DNA of 64,000 nucleotides from Cricetomys ansorgei (taxonomy: Eukaryota > Chordata > Mammalia > Rodentia > Nesomyidae): assembly GCA_026225945.1 (NCBI GenBank), contig JAMJFZ010000239.1, positions 25,073,501-25,137,500 on the forward strand, read 5' to 3'. Under the pieces are notes generated by a model. That model did no database searches. It was not told the origin of the DNA and worked only from the letters and a program-made list of their open reading frames with translations. How positions within the stretch are numbered: position 1 is the first letter of the stretch; every line of letters starts with the position of its first letter. Shown here piece after piece: positions 33,800 to 46,384 of this stretch. The position numbers were made by a program, and so were the translations under genes.

Positions 33800-34195
33800 A
33801 ATGTGAAAAAACAAGTACCTCATGTTCTCACTCATTTATGGAAACTAAAAGGTCAATCTTAGAAAAAAAAATCGGAATGGAATACTGGCCTTTAAGGGGT
33901 AGGAAGTGTGGGAGGTGCGAAGAAGTCATTAAGAGACACAAAAACAGAAGCAGAGAGGAGGGATTGCTCTTTCTTCTACTGTGCCCCAGAAAGGTAACTG
34001 GGGACTGAAACAATTCATAAAATATTCTAAATGATATAGAAGATGGCCTTCCCAACACATAATAATCATTTATGTTTGACAAATAGATACACATATATCC
34101 TGATTTAATCGGCACACATAGAATATATGTGTCAAATTGCTACAATGTCACCCATAGACATGTACAAATATTATGTACTTTAATTAAAATTTAAA
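33800..34195 (+). mobile_element. L1M 3' UTR
   Basis: CCTCATGTTCTCACTCATTTATGG, GGAATACTGGCC, GAAGATGGCCTTCC, ATATATCCTGATTTAATCGG, GACATGTACAAATATTATGTAC and the A-rich end follow the 3' UTR of L1MA-like elements. Confidence 0.7.
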
Positions 34196-35639
34196 AAAAT
34201 ACTTTCATGACATCAAAGAAATCCTCTAAATGCCAACCTAGCTTCTCCTCTTCACAGGCTGAGCTACCTTAGACTAAAGGGCATTTTGTATGAAAGTTTT
34301 CACGTCTTTATCTTCTTCTCCTAAATGTGCTATAGCCTGAAAAAATCTATCCTACACAGGTGATAGCATCTTTATGCTTCTAAACTTCTAAACTTCAGTC
34401 TAAGGCAAATGAGAAAAGCATCAGTCTCTACTCTGGCAGATACCTCTGCCCTACCACCCGAGGTGAGCAGCTGACTTGGGAAGCAGACCTGGAAAACCAG
34501 AGGGCACTAATGCACAGCAACAAGGAAAGCCCTCCCCCTCACTTTCACCTATCCTGTCTCCAGCCTCCTCATCACTTAACTCCTAGAAAGCCTACTTTGT
34601 CCTACAGAAGAACCTTCCTGCTTCTATGTAACTCCTCAGCAAGATGACTTTTCTTCCTTACATGTTCTTGCAGTGATAGAAAAGCAAGTCTTGACAGATT
34701 CCCAGAGCAGTTCAGCTTTACACTTGGTGGAGATGCACTGACTGGCTAGCCTTTTCCTCTTTAAAAAAAAAAATAGGAACATTATCCTATAAACATGCAT
34801 GTCAAATCAATCTCATCATACATTAAATATATTAATATTTTTTTTAAGTTCTGTATTTGCCACCATAGATGTCATCTCTCACAGAGTTTCCTGTTTAAGA
34901 AGTGTAGTAGTTAGCTACTGTGGCGGCTCAGCAAACAGGACAAGGAGGCACTTTCATATGTGCAAACCCTTCCAGACCTCAGCAGAGGGAACCACCATCG
35001 TGGCAAGCATCATCCTGGACAGTGGAACCCTGAGCATTCCAGCTCAGGTATTTTTATTGATTCAGAAATCCTCAGGCGCTCTACTTGACAGCACATGTAG
35101 ATCATGAACAATCAAAGATCCCCCACATAAAGCTAACACCTGCAGACAATACAAAATGCCAGGGCCTAGGCAGCCCTTTCCCCAACAGTGCACATTTATT
35201 TTATACATAACTAAAAATAAACTTCCACTAATGAATATATTTTTAAGCCCAGAAGGAAGTGTTATTTCATCACCTTCCTGGTTTCATAGAGAGATTAGAT
35301 AGGAATTATTGTCCATATTTGTATATAAACCTTCATCTCAGCCCTCTCCATTCAGGCTCCATCCTCTACTCTTTCAGTTTGACTATTAAATATGGAAGTT
35401 TACAACACTCCAGGCTAAACCTCATTTTTTTCACTATATTGTCTCTGTCCAAGGGACTTCATTCAGCACTCAAGATTTTATCTTATATAACCATTGAACA
35501 TACTCAAATGTTTTATCAATAAGCCATATAATTCTTCTCAGTTCAGGTGTGAGTTGAGATATCTAGTTTTAAATAACCAACATCAAACCACAATTTCACT
35601 CATCTATCTATCATCCACTCTATCTGTTTCTCTGGATTT
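34196..35639. other. Unique non-coding sequence
   Basis: No repeat is recognised. 34920-35050 is less AT-rich and open in one frame (CKPFQTSAEGTTIVASIILDS, residues within 34799-35107). It has no clear acceptor and no known family. Confidence 0.45.
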
Positions 35640-35980
35640 CATACAGCCCTGGATAGTCTCATAGCTCCAAACTAGCCAAGGTTGGCATTGAATGCCAAAT
35701 CCTCCTGTCTCCTCCCACATTGTGAGATTAGAGGTGTCACCACCCCAGGCTACCAGGCTACCATTTTCCTTTATTTCAGGATATGACACTGACTTTTAGC
35801 AAATTGGGAAGAGTGTCCTAGACATTGAAGCCAGGGCCTTGTCCATCCTAGCCAGCACTCAACCACTAATACATGTACTATACCTCTTCTGTTTAGGACA
35901 AGTTCTCACTAAGTTGGCTAGGCTGGCTTGAACTCAGTCTGTGCCCCAGATAGGTCTTGAACATAGCAGGCCAAGTCACC
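35640..35980 (-). mobile_element. Degenerate ID/B1-type SINE cluster, reverse strand
   Basis: Three diverged pieces. 35640-35745 is reversed B1-like (CCTCCTGTCTCCTCCCACATTGTGAGATTAGAGG). 35811-35890 is reversed ID-like (GAAGCCAGGGCCTTGTCC...CAACCACTAATACATG). 35895-35980 is B1-like again (CTAGGCTGGCTTGAACTCAG). Confidence 0.5.
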
Positions 35981-36605
35981 AGGATCAACTGACTCTCTCT
36001 TACCAATTCTTAACTCATCCATTGAAGGGATCCTATTTTACAAATACATACAATATAAATCATATGAATGATATTCTAATGAGCATTACATTCAGAAAAT
36101 ATGACAAGCAAATTTCACAAGAGTTGCTAAAGAAATAAGCTGACAAAGTAACTATCCTAATAAGAGCAATTATACGAACTATGGTCCCTGCCATCACTCT
36201 TATCTGCTATCTCATTTGCTTAACTTTATCACCAACTCTGTTTCTGTTTCCTAAATTCATCTTTACCCCCTAACTCTCTTGCAACCTCAACAAGCCGATT
36301 CTAAGCTACCACGTCTCTCCCACGCCTCTTATAATGGGAGCATCTTAGATGTTCTGATTTCCTCCTTAGGTTTTTCTGAGGACTTCAAGCTGACTTCTTC
36401 ATGAAGCAAATTTGATCATGCCTTCCCCCAATACTGGTGATCTTGAGAAATGTTGTGACCATGGTCTGAATGGCCTTGAGTCACAAGCACATAGACTTCC
36501 CTCATACTCTTCAACCCTTTTTGTTTTTTGTACCTGGAACACAATTGTTCCCAGTTCCCAGCCCTACCTCTTCCCCAACATTTTTCTTTAATTATTTCCT
36601 TATTC

Positions 36606-36755
36606 ACGGGGTGGTGATGGCACCCACCTTTAATCCCAGAACTTGGGAGGTAGAAGCAAGTGGATCGCTGTGAGTTCAAGGCCAGCCTGGTCTACAGAGT
36701 GAGTTCCAGGACATCCAGAGTTACAACAGAAAAACCCTATCTAGAAAAAAAAGAT
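36606..36755 (+). mobile_element. B1 SINE with target-site duplication
   Basis: Best preserved B1 here: GATGGCACCCACCTTTAATCCCAG, GAGTTCAAGGCCAGCCTGGTC, GAGTGAGTTCCAGGACATCC, AAAAACCCTATCTAG and poly(A). It is flanked by ATTTCCTTATTC (36594-36605) and ATTTCCTTGTTC (36756-36767), a 12-bp duplication with one mismatch. Confidence 0.93.
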
Positions 36756-36767
36756 ATTTCCTTGTTC

Positions 36768-37794
36768 TACCTTCACAGCTTACAGTACACACGTCCCTAG
36801 AAGCACTGCCTGATAATACCTAGTCAGTAATTTATAAACCGCAAGTCACGAACCGCCATGTGTTATTAAGTCAATGCTACGTCCATAATGAGTTATGTTA
36901 TACTCTTGTGAAAGAAGGCCACAGTCTGGCATTTAATTGGAATGAAAATGAACTGAATCAAATCAAATAGAATAGAATACAAAGAATCATTAGACAAGAA
37001 TGTTCTTTCAGTACACGCAGCTACGTTTTATAATAATTTTAGTACTAGTGTGTGTGTATGTGTGTGTGTGTGTGAGTAAGTGTGTGTGTTGGGAATGAAA
37101 GTAGATTTTCTCACTACTGTCATATTTAAAAATAAGTATGAAAACACAAGTTGGAAAAAAACACCATTTAAACAACATGGACCATTTGCTCCCTTTCACA
37201 ACTCTAGTACTCTAGTACTAGACTCTAGCACTGTCTTTTAGCAAAATAAACACACTCAAATATTTTCTGAATACCCAACTCAGAAGTATTTGTCTTATAA
37301 AAATTAAGAGCTACAACATAGCAAATAACAAATAATAATGTCAAAACAGACTTCAGTTTAAGATGTTTTTCACAACTTATGTGACTCCTGGAAGTTCCTG
37401 TTCTCTTCTTGGCTTGTAAATGACGCTTTTCTATTTCACTGGGTTATGCATATTATCACAATACTTAGCACTGTGCCTATAAAGTGCCAGGTATTTAAAA
37501 AAACACTGTCTCTTCTTCTTCTCTACTCTGTTTTCCCCAATTCCCACATAGATTTTCTTACTCTATAAAGATGCACCCTGGGTTCCCTGATTGGTCTCTT
37601 GTCAGAGGTTTTTATGGAATCAAATGAAATATAATTATATTTCATATTCACTATGTAATATAACTATAATATAATCAAATATAATATAATATAAGCAAAT
37701 TTTATTGCACTATGATTTTTCTTTGAACTTTCTTCTTCTTGGTCAGTTTTCTTAGTTCTCCCATTTGTACTTGAGTAAACCATCTGTTTGAACC
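36768..37794. other. Unique AT-rich sequence with GT and AT microsatellites
   Basis: (GT)n at 37049-37090 and an ATATAAT-rich patch at 37620-37695 are simple sequence. 37450-37500 (TTAGCACTGTGCCTATAAAGTGCC) resembles an L2/MIR tail. No gene is seen. Confidence 0.5.
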
Positions 37795-38460
37795 ATTCTT
37801 TTTTAATTGAAAATAGATTCTTCTCTCATACAATACATCCTGACCTCAGTTTCCCCTCCCTCTACTCCTCCAAGCTCCCCAACCCCCAACCCATTTTCCC
37901 CAGTTCCACTTCCTTCAGAAAAGAGCAGGGCCTCCAAGAGATAGCAGTCAAACATGACACAACAAGAAACAATAAGAAAAAGTGCAAACCCTTTTTATCA
38001 AGGCTGGGCAAGGCAACCCAGTAGAAAGAAGAGTCCCTATAGCAGGCAAAAGAGTCAGGATACTCCAGCTCCCACCATTAGGAGTCTACAAAAAACATCA
38101 AGCTAACAGCCCTGATATAATACTCAGAGGGCCTGGTGCACATCCATGTAGACTCCATGCTTGCCATTTTAATCTTTCTGAGTTCATTTGAGTCTGCTTA
38201 TTTGATTCAGTAGGCCATGTTCTCCTGTCTCCTCAAACCCTTCTGACTCCTAAAATCTTTCCTCCCCCTCTTCCATGGGGTTCCCCGAGCCCCAAGGGTA
38301 GGGACCAAATGGTGACCTCCAATTTAGACTCTGTCTCCACGTAATGTATGGCTGTGGGTCTTTGTACCTGCTCCCATCTGCTGACAGAAGGCTCTCTGAT
38401 GACAACTGGGCAAAGCATTGATTCTAGGTCTCTGAGCTATCAACTCTTCAGTTTCTAGAT
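37795..38460 (-). mobile_element. Rodent L1 3' region, reverse strand
   Basis: C-rich GTTTCCCCTCCCTCTACTCC at the left, then AATACTCAGAGGGCCTGGTG, CTTCCATGGGGTTCCCCGAGC and GCTCTCTGATGACAACTGGG. The layout is the same as at 17175-17870. Confidence 0.75.
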
Positions 38461-39315
38461 CCCCACGGACAATTCTTAATAATGCTAGGATGCACACGGA
38501 AATATTCCAAGTCAGGTTTAGAAGCATGAACTTAAAACTGTGTCACTGAGTTGGTTTATTAGTCAATGTAGGATGCTGTCAACTTCCAGCAAAGTGTATT
38601 CATACAGAGAACAAAAGTATAGCTTAATATCGAATTATGGTTTCATCAAAATGTAGAATAGCTAGAGTTAATATCATGGCTCGATTGACCAGGCACAACT
38701 CCACTGTTTTCCTCTGTCCAAGATTTATGAGTCTGTAGTCATCATTTCTTAGATGTGTATGTAGAATATCTTGGATGTTACATTGAAGAAATGAGTGGAG
38801 AAATAAAGTAATCAGTGCCCAAACCACTCAAAGGAAGTTATAAGACAAGAAATACTCCAAATACTAATATAAGTCTCATTGCTTAAGCACAAATAACTAT
38901 AATCAACACAAAATGAATCAGAGTTATATTATCCTCTGCATACCTGCACCCATTGATTTTACATCTGTTAGTGTGGAAGACCTCTAAAGGTAATTTAAAA
39001 GGTGCCCTAATATAACTAATACTTTAATGTTGCTTTTTCTTTCTTTATAAACCATTTTTACACCCAGATGTCCCTCCATTTCTGACTGTTCAAAAGGAAA
39101 GAAAAACTGAGCACAACAGTTTTGAGAGTGAGAAATTTAAGGACATCCCCTTCAGAGTAAACTAGTCTCAATTTTCAACATCCCAGATTGTCTAATCTGC
39201 ATATCTCATAACCTGTTAACCGTTTGTAAATTCTGCCAGTAATGTCCCAGTGTTTTCTTTATTTCAAAAAAAGTGTTCATTTGCTCCTGAACGTGGGCAC
39301 ATATTATAAATCTGT
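38461..39315. other. Unique non-coding sequence
   Basis: No repeat or gene is recognised. Confidence 0.5.
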
Positions 39316-39332
39316 TGTGTTTTTGTGTGTGT

Positions 39333-39364
<32 letters not shown>

Positions 39365-39536
39365 GTCTGGTTGGTTGATTGGTTGGATTTGGTTTTTCAA
39401 AACAGGATTTCTCTGTTGTAACTCTGGCTGTCCTGGAACTCTCTCTGTAGACCAGGCTGGTCTTGAACTCACAGCAATCCACCTGCCTCTGCCTCCCTAG
39501 TGCTGGGATTAAAGGTGTGCACCACCACTACCCAAC
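39316..39536 (-). mobile_element. B1 SINE, reverse strand, with expanded GT/TTTTG tail
   Basis: Body at about 39384-39535: AACAGGATTTCTCTGTTGTAAC, GGCTGTCCTGGAACTCTCTC, CAGGCTGGTCTTGAACTCAC and GTGCTGGGATTAAAGGTGTGC. The reversed tail at 39316-39383 has become (GT)n followed by TTTTG and TTGG units. AAATCTG occurs on both outer sides. Confidence 0.92.
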
Positions 39537-41967
39537 AAATCTGGAAATCTGGTTTGGTTTTGTTTTGTTTTTTAGTGACAGCTACAAGCATCATTACTCT
39601 TTAAAAATTAGAACACTTCATACCTTAAAGTATTCTTACTTTCGTACTAATTTTAGAATAGGCTGTTACCAACACAGATATATTCTCTCTTAACAATGAA
39701 GTCATGATATTTGGATGATTTATTCCCACACACTAAATCCTGACTTGATTCTCAGGTCCTCAGCTGTCTTCCCTGGGAAGTGAATCCAGAATTCAAGCAC
39801 ATGTAAACTGAAGGTTGGGTCTGAGTTGCAGAATCAAATGTTTATGGCATTATTTTCAGTTGTCTTTTAAGTCATTGTCACCATTTATCTGCACCTACCT
39901 CACCGCCAATGGGTACTCTATATTAATGGAAGTCTCTGGGCTATGCTTCTGATGGAGATCAGAGTGCCATGAACTCATTCTCCCAGATAGAAAGTTCACA
40001 AAATTCCCACTTAGGTTTATTCTCTGATCCTAAACATAAAATGTTCATTGAAATTTTTCTTAATTTGTGAAATATTATATCTGATTACAATATATATATA
40101 TATATATATACATTTATATAATCACTAAAATTCTTTATAGTTTGTTGAAATTTTATTTAAATGTTTCTATTAAAATTAAGCTAATAAAAGGCGTATTTTA
40201 ATAACTTTTATCACAATTTTTCATTTGGGAACAAAATATCAGATCTCTCAAGTTTGCCTTAAAAAATACATTTTAAAACTTACGTCCAAGTGGCATTTTT
40301 TGTTTCCTAGACTCTATTGAATGGCTTTGATACCTCTTCTTGGGTTCATCTATTTTACATAACCTTTGTCCCAGACAAATATTCTTCTCCCTGTGTGTTA
40401 GGGATGAAGGATTGTTAAAATCAAAGACAAAAGCATTCACATGATTTGAGTTTATAGCCATGGAATGAGCATCATGCTGGATACATTATAATTCTTATCA
40501 TATCCATGCTTCTGAGACAATAGAAACGAATCTGACAATATGTGCAGCAATATTTATAACCATTGCAAAAAAAGAAAAAAGCATCATCCTTGATTTCTTA
40601 GAGTCACTCTTTCCACATCATCTCCATCACTGATGACATGTTTTGGTGTTATGCCTAGATTATGTCATATAAGTCATTTTAATTTTGAGTCTTCAATAGC
40701 ATGGAAACGTGTGTATTCTAAATTAATTATATTTCAATTAATTTTGATTTGTGGCTTCATTTCAATCACAACGAATTTAGAAAAACTAATTAACTACAAA
40801 TAAGATACAAAAACATGATTATATGAAAGGTCCATATCTAAGAGCACATAAGAAATGAAATGTCATCTGTCACTTTAATTTACGGTCCCTGTATCACTTA
40901 ACTATCAAGTGGTATTGTTCTGACATTTAGAAGGAAGATGCTGTGAATAATGAATGTCATTTTTTTTCTAAATACAACTTTATTTTCCAAAAGCATAATA
41001 ACAAAAGTGCATGTATCATGTAATTTGTTCTTCTTTTCACACCATAAGATTTGCCTGGAAACACACATCAGCAGAACCTGGTATCTGTTGCCTAGCAACC
41101 ATTGGACTATTGTATGCCTTAGATGACCTGGATATATATCTGATGGTTAACTCTTATACGACTGAGTTAATTAAATACTTAGAATCTATTAGACTTTCTC
41201 CATAAAGCAATATTTGAGTTGAATTTAATTTCAATATTAGATAACTGAAAGAGGTCAATTTTCTTATCTTACTAAAGAAATTTAATAATTGGAAACAAAT
41301 ATGGTAAACAGTTTTAAAAATAACAATGAGGTCTTAAAAATGGAATAATGGTTTGCATTTCCTCATCTGATGGGCTTAAGAATAAAAAGTGCACATTCTT
41401 GTAATTGCAGTTAGAACTTCTTCCTTTGTCATCTAATTTATGTGCAGGCATGTCTTGTCACATTCTGAATATCATAATAATCAGAAAATAAGGACAGTAG
41501 TTCACTTACGTCTATGACAGGCTTTGGCAGTGCTTAAAACAAAAATCATAAAGCTAAACAATTATGCTCATCTGCCAAGCATTCAGGCAAGCACGTTAAG
41601 CTGTAATGTAAATGCAGAGCAATAAAATTAAGAACTACATCTGTTGAAAGTAGTTATACTCCCAGAAAACTTATTTACTGGATAGATTATGTAAACGTTG
41701 ACAAATGAAGGATAAAAATTTACAGAGGAGAAAGACAAAAGGTTTTTACTAAAAGTAATATTTAAATGCATATTTTTCTGCTTCCTGAAGCTAAAATAAT
41801 CTAATACTGTGCTGCCCTGATAGTCATTGTTTTCTTAAAGTGTCAATTTCCATTCCTAAGAACCAAGTGTTTAAGATTCTCTGAAAAGCTAATCATAAAT
41901 AGAGTAATTTTCTTCATCTCACTAGTTAAACTACAAAGTAACTTGATATTGGTTAAAGTGGGAAGGA

Positions 41968-41969
<2 letters not shown>
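39537..41969. other. Repeat-poor unique sequence
   Basis: Only a (TA)n run at 40089-40111 is repetitive. It contains the X-box at 41087-41099. No gene is recognised. The lack of insertions over 2.4 kb is notable beside its neighbours. Confidence 0.5.
41087..41099. promoter_or_regulatory. RFX X-box motif
   Basis: GTTGCCTAGCAAC fits the RFX consensus GTNRCC-N-RGYAAC exactly, with a one-base spacer, so it is nearly palindromic. RFX factors bind such sites at ciliary, neuronal and MHC-II genes. No promoter is visible next to it, so it would be distal. Confidence 0.5.

Positions 41970-42015
<46 letters not shown>
41970..42015. repeat. (GT)n microsatellite
   Basis: Perfect GT over about 46 bases. 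Minus-strand poly-His/Thr frames across it are artefacts. Confidence 0.97.
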
Positions 42016-42019
<4 letters not shown>

Positions 42020-42117
42020 AGATGCATGTGTCTTTGTGTGCATACATATGGTAACTAAGAACATATAAAGAGCAAAAATAACTGGACATCCTTTTTCTGT
42101 TTCCATTTCCAAATGGA

Positions 42118-42475
42118 AATGTTTCCATTTCCTTTTTATTGTTTGAGAATTCAGCACATGTATACAATGTGTTTTATCCAATACATTTCTGCCTCCAACA
42201 CCTCTCAAATTCCCCTACCACTCACCTCCCACACATACACATTTTCATGTACACTTTTTTTTAACCCACTTTTCCCATTTAGTGCTGACAGTATGTATGT
42301 GGGTGCTGAAACATACATAGCAGTGTATGGGCACCCTACCATGGACAGCATCCCTAAAGAAAACTAACTCTTCCTCCCCGAGTAACTATCAACTGCTGAT
42401 AGCTCCTTAGGGAAGGAATTTCAGGAGCCTACTCCTATTCATGCTGGAATTTGGGCTAGCTTTATCTTATACAAG
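42118..42475 (-). mobile_element. Lx-type L1 3' UTR, reverse strand
   Basis: CAGCACATGTATACAATGTG, then C-rich text, TTTAGTGCTGACAGTATGTA, GTGTATGGGCACCCTACCATGGAC, AAAGAAAACTAACTC and CAACTGCTGATAGCTCCTTAGG are the reversed Lx 3' UTR. Confidence 0.7.
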
Positions 42476-43114
42476 TCTAGTACATGCACACACAGTATAT
42501 GTAAGTATGTCTGGAAAATACTGTTTTGATTATTAACATTTTTCATTAAAAATATCCCTCCACTATAATTAAAATTACCATGAACAGCAACTTAATAAGT
42601 CTTGTGTAATAAATCAGACCAAATTATAAATAAACCAACAATTTACAATATTACAAAAAAAAGACCCTATTATTTATGAAAAAGTTAATCCTATAGAGGT
42701 AAAATATAACAAGATAGCATGTAAGGGCTTCTGAGAATATTTAGAGTATCAGTTTTAAATAGTGAAAGCCATCTCTACCATTAGGTTAATTTTAGGAAAA
42801 GCCCTTTAATTGTCCTAGCCACATCCCCTTTAATGTGGCAACTGTGTGCAAACCCAAAGGCCAAAAAATGGAAGAATCTGATCCTATGGGATAAGAGGGA
42901 GAAATATATTACCTTTTTAATAGATACAAGGTAAATTATGGGTGTTTAAAATTGTACAATATTATGCTCACTGGATTTTTAGATCAGATAAACCCAGAAG
43001 CCAGCATAGGCTTTGAAAGGTCATAGCTATATGAGCTTAGAAAAAATTTGTTATTTTTATGCGACTAGATTTCTCTCCTCAGTTGAGCAAAGTGATACCT
43101 TATTAAGATGGTGT
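42476..43114. other. Unique AT-rich non-coding sequence
   Basis: Nothing recognised. Confidence 0.5.
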
Positions 43115-43486
43115 GCGGCTTAGTTTTATCAACTTGACACTAACTAGAGTCTCCAGGGAAGAGGAAATCTCAGTTGAAGAATTTACTTCCATCAGATTGG
43201 CCTGTGGACCGATTTCTTGATTTCTTGATTGATGTGGCAAGACTCAGCCCACCATGGGTGGTGCCACCCCTAGGCCAGTATGGAGGGGCAGGAGTGTCCT
43301 GGGTTGTACAGGAAACTGAGCTAAGCAGCCAATAAGCACCTTCCTTCTGCTTTGGTTCCTGCAACAGGGCTTCTGCCTTGGCTTCCCTTGATGTTGGACT
43401 ATAACCTGGAAGTCAAATAAATCCTTATCTCCACAAAGGCAGTTTGATTCATGGTGTTCGTTATAGCAGCAAGAAGAAAACTAGGG
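43115..43486 (+). mobile_element. URR1-type hAT-Charlie DNA transposon, near complete
   Basis: TATCAACTTGACACTAACTAGAGTC, TCCATCAGATTGGCCTGTGG, CCCACCATGGGTGGTGCCACC, AGTCAAATAAATCCTTATC and ATGGTGTTCGTTATAGCAGC run in order. It is the most complete of the three copies here. It has no transposase, so it is non-autonomous. Confidence 0.82.
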
Positions 43487-43523
43487 AAATTAAAGTAAAA
43501 TTATGTATATAAAAACAAAACAT

Positions 43524-43700
43524 AGGGATTGGAGAGATGGTTTAGCCAATAAGAGCTGGCTGTTCTTCCAGAGGACCTGGGTTCGATTCCCAGCACTCAC
43601 ATGGCGGCTCACACCTGTCTGTGACTGACGTTCCAGTGGATGCATCTTCCTCAAATTGTAGGCCAAACACCAATAAATAAGTTTTTGAAATTAATTTTTA
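43524..43700 (+). mobile_element. B2 SINE
   Basis: GGGATTGGAGAGATGGTTTAGCC, CTTCCAGAGGACCTGGGTTCG, ATTCCCAGCACTCACATGGCGG and the tail AATAAATAAG are typical B2. The A- and B-box regions of the tRNA-like head are well kept. Confidence 0.92.
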
Positions 43701-44387
43701 AAAGAAGATACCTGACATAGCAGAAGCAATTAAAAACAAATAGAAAAAACACATGACCAGGGTTTGAAGGACATTTGCAGACATTCTGATACTATGATAT
43801 AGGTCAAATTTTACATCTACTCTGTCATCAGATTGATACATCAAGTCATCTATACTCATTTAAAACCTTTTGTAAAGACAGTTACACTCACATACAAAAT
43901 AGCTTCATGTGACTCAAATAATTTTAAGCCATATCAAGATTCACCTGTCAAGCAGTTTCTGAAACATATTTGTCTCAGGTGGTTTTCTCTACAGCAGGCA
44001 GTAACTAAGGTCAAAGACAGCCAATGCCAGCTTTCTAATCTGAGCTGGTTTTATTGGAAGCGTCTTTTGCTTTCATATTCTACTTTCTAATTTGAAACAG
44101 CTAAATTGAACATCCTTTTCCCTCATGGAAAGCCACAAAGAGAATTCTAACAAGGTAGCCACAGCTTTAATCAGCATAAAATATCCAAACCTTGAATTGA
44201 GCAGGTTTAGTGTATAAATCCCAGAGGAAAGTTAATGAAACCCGAATGTTGAATATTGTTACATATATATTCAAAGGTAATTGGCCAGGAGTAAATGTTG
44301 GCTTTACACAAGCAATCAAGCCAAAATAATTATATTGTTTAATGTTAGTAAGAATTCTAGCTAAAGGTTAATGGAACAGCTCATGCA
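43701..44387. other. Unique non-coding sequence
   Basis: Nothing recognised. An 85-codon plus frame at 43833-44090 has no known motif. Confidence 0.5.
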
Positions 44388-44520
44388 TACGATGAACACT
44401 TATCGAACACCTTCTAAGTGCCAAGGCATAACTTCTAGATTAGGAATTACAGGGTCAGGAAGGAGCAAGACAAACAGAAGTTGGGTGTAGAGTCTTACAT
44501 AAGAGATAAGGAGGTGGACA
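44388..44520 (+). mobile_element. Ancient mammalian repeat fragment
   Basis: GAACACTTATCGAACACCTTCTAAGTGCCAAGGCATAAC has the same wording as the copy at 22915-23045. Confidence 0.4.
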
Positions 44521-45274
44521 TATACTCTGGGAGCATGTAGACCACTAAGAAGGCATCTCAAATCCTCAGGATTTGAGAGTGATATAATTTTTTTTTCTAG
44601 AGAAGGGAGCATTCATAACATAACTAGGAGGCTATGATAGTTCTGTCTGTCCACATTGGTGGACCATGTTGTATTCATATTGTTTGTTTCGACATTGTAT
44701 CTGCATGTTTCTGCTCTCTGGATAAGATGAACATTTGAACAGCAGACTGAATAAAGCCTATGGGCCTCCCCACTGTGATGACCCTGATCGAGTGAATAAA
44801 ACAAACAGTGAGCAAGAAAGCACCCATGCCTGAGCATTTTCTACCTGAAATATCAGTTTCCTCATTTGTTTGAACTTGAGTTTGTGCTGCACATTACATC
44901 ATCAGCTGAACTGCTTGAGCCCTTTAGACTTTCGCTGGATTGATATCATCTGTGCCCCACCTTGTTGCTTCAGAACATGAAATTCTCAGTGTCTATAATC
45001 ACATAATCCACATCTTTATATCATGCCTCTTCCTGCATGCATGCACATACACACACACTCTTGGTACTATTCCTCTGAAGAGTCCTAATAACAAGGAAAA
45101 ATTACACAGATGGAATAGAAAGATGTGTCTCCAGTAAGAGTGTGATTAAGATATTCCAGAAACTGGAAGAAGTCCGATGCAGCTACAGCAAAGGATGATG
45201 GGGAGACAGCACAGACATGGAAGTCTTAGAAGAAACTGGAGCCAGGTGAAGGTAACACTAACTTGTGTGTCTGA
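44521..45274. other. Unique non-coding sequence
   Basis: Nothing recognised. Confidence 0.5.
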
Positions 45275-45640
45275 ACACACTTTCTACTGCTAAACAGAAG
45301 ACTATAGACTAAGTGATTCACAGATGAGATACATTTCCCACAATAATGGGAGCTGCAAAGTCCAAGAGAAAATTACATCTATTGGGGACCTTCTTGCTGC
45401 ATTATAACATGACTACAGGTACCACATAATAAGAAAGCATGTGAAGGAGAGTTTGGGGACTGGACCAAAGACACACAGCATGCCAACATCACCCACTTCT
45501 GAGACAATGGCATGAGTCTATGCAGGAGGGTTGATCCTTTATGATCTAACTGACTCTTAAAGGTCCTGCATCCCAGAAAACACTACATTTACAATTTGAT
45601 TTCAATCACATAGCTCTGTGACAGACAATTTTATCCTTTG
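45275..45640 (-). mobile_element. MaLR (ERVL-MaLR) LTR fragment, reverse strand
   Basis: GGGAGCTGCAAAGTCCAAGAG, GGGACCTTCTTGCTGCATTATAACATG, GGTACCACATAATAAGAAAGC and GATCTAACTGACTCTTAAAGGTCC follow the reversed wording of mammalian MST/MLT-type LTRs. No retroviral gene is attached. Confidence 0.5.
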
Positions 45641-46384
45641 TTTTAGGGTAGAGAGGATCCATTCATACAATTATCTTCAAGAACATGTTATGATATAAAT
45701 AGCTCTCCACCTGACATCACAGTTAGGAATACAACGTCAAAGAAATCAAATATGATAGCTTGGGTTTTAAATGTCCCCATGGGACCTACATGATGAAGGC
45801 CAAAATAAACTATTCTTTCTTTACTTTGAAAGCCACCAGCAGTTACAGAACCTAGCCAAGAAAGGGACCAAGCAGCCTACTGCCAGCAATGTCTCAGAGA
45901 CAGCGTTTTGAATGCTGTTTAGACCTTGCATGGTACCACCGAGTATCTCAAATGCCAAATACAGAGCTATAGTGGCTAATGTTTGTTCAGCTAGCTTTTG
46001 GTCTAGTTTGGTCTATTCCTCTTGTACTGTTCTCCTATTCCCCACACTTACAAAGGGAGGGCCATACCCATGCCCCTGTACCCTCACATTATTTAAGTTG
46101 GATTTTCACTTTTCAGGGGCCTGTGACTAAGGTTTCTTTAGCCTTTACAGAAGTCTTTGCACTTGGACTTTTGAGCAATACTGAGACAGTTGACTTAGGA
46201 AACTCATAGAGAGAATCTAAATGCATTTTAAACTGTGAGATGGACAAAAGCCTTTGAAAACCAAAAACAAATATTATTTAGATTTTAAGCATACTCAAAA
46301 GGCCCGTGTGATAAATGCGTTCAGCAGCCGATGAACAATTGGAAAGTGGTAGAACTTTCATGGGAAAGGGCCCTACGGGAGAAA
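45641..46384. other. Non-coding sequence, possibly LTR-associated
   Basis: TGATAGCTTGGGTTTTAAATGTCCCC (45752-45777) resembles the start of a plus-strand MaLR LTR. The frame at 45979-46209 runs through a CTTTTCAG acceptor-like site at about 46117 but is unknown. Confidence 0.35.

Noticed and set aside
34799..35107. 102-codon plus frame, less AT-rich at 34920-35050
   Set aside because: No acceptor site and no known family. A GT after AG near 35047 is expected by chance.
45979..46209. Frame following a TTTTCAG acceptor-like site
   Set aside because: It lies between MaLR-like pieces and has no known family; acceptor-like sites are frequent.
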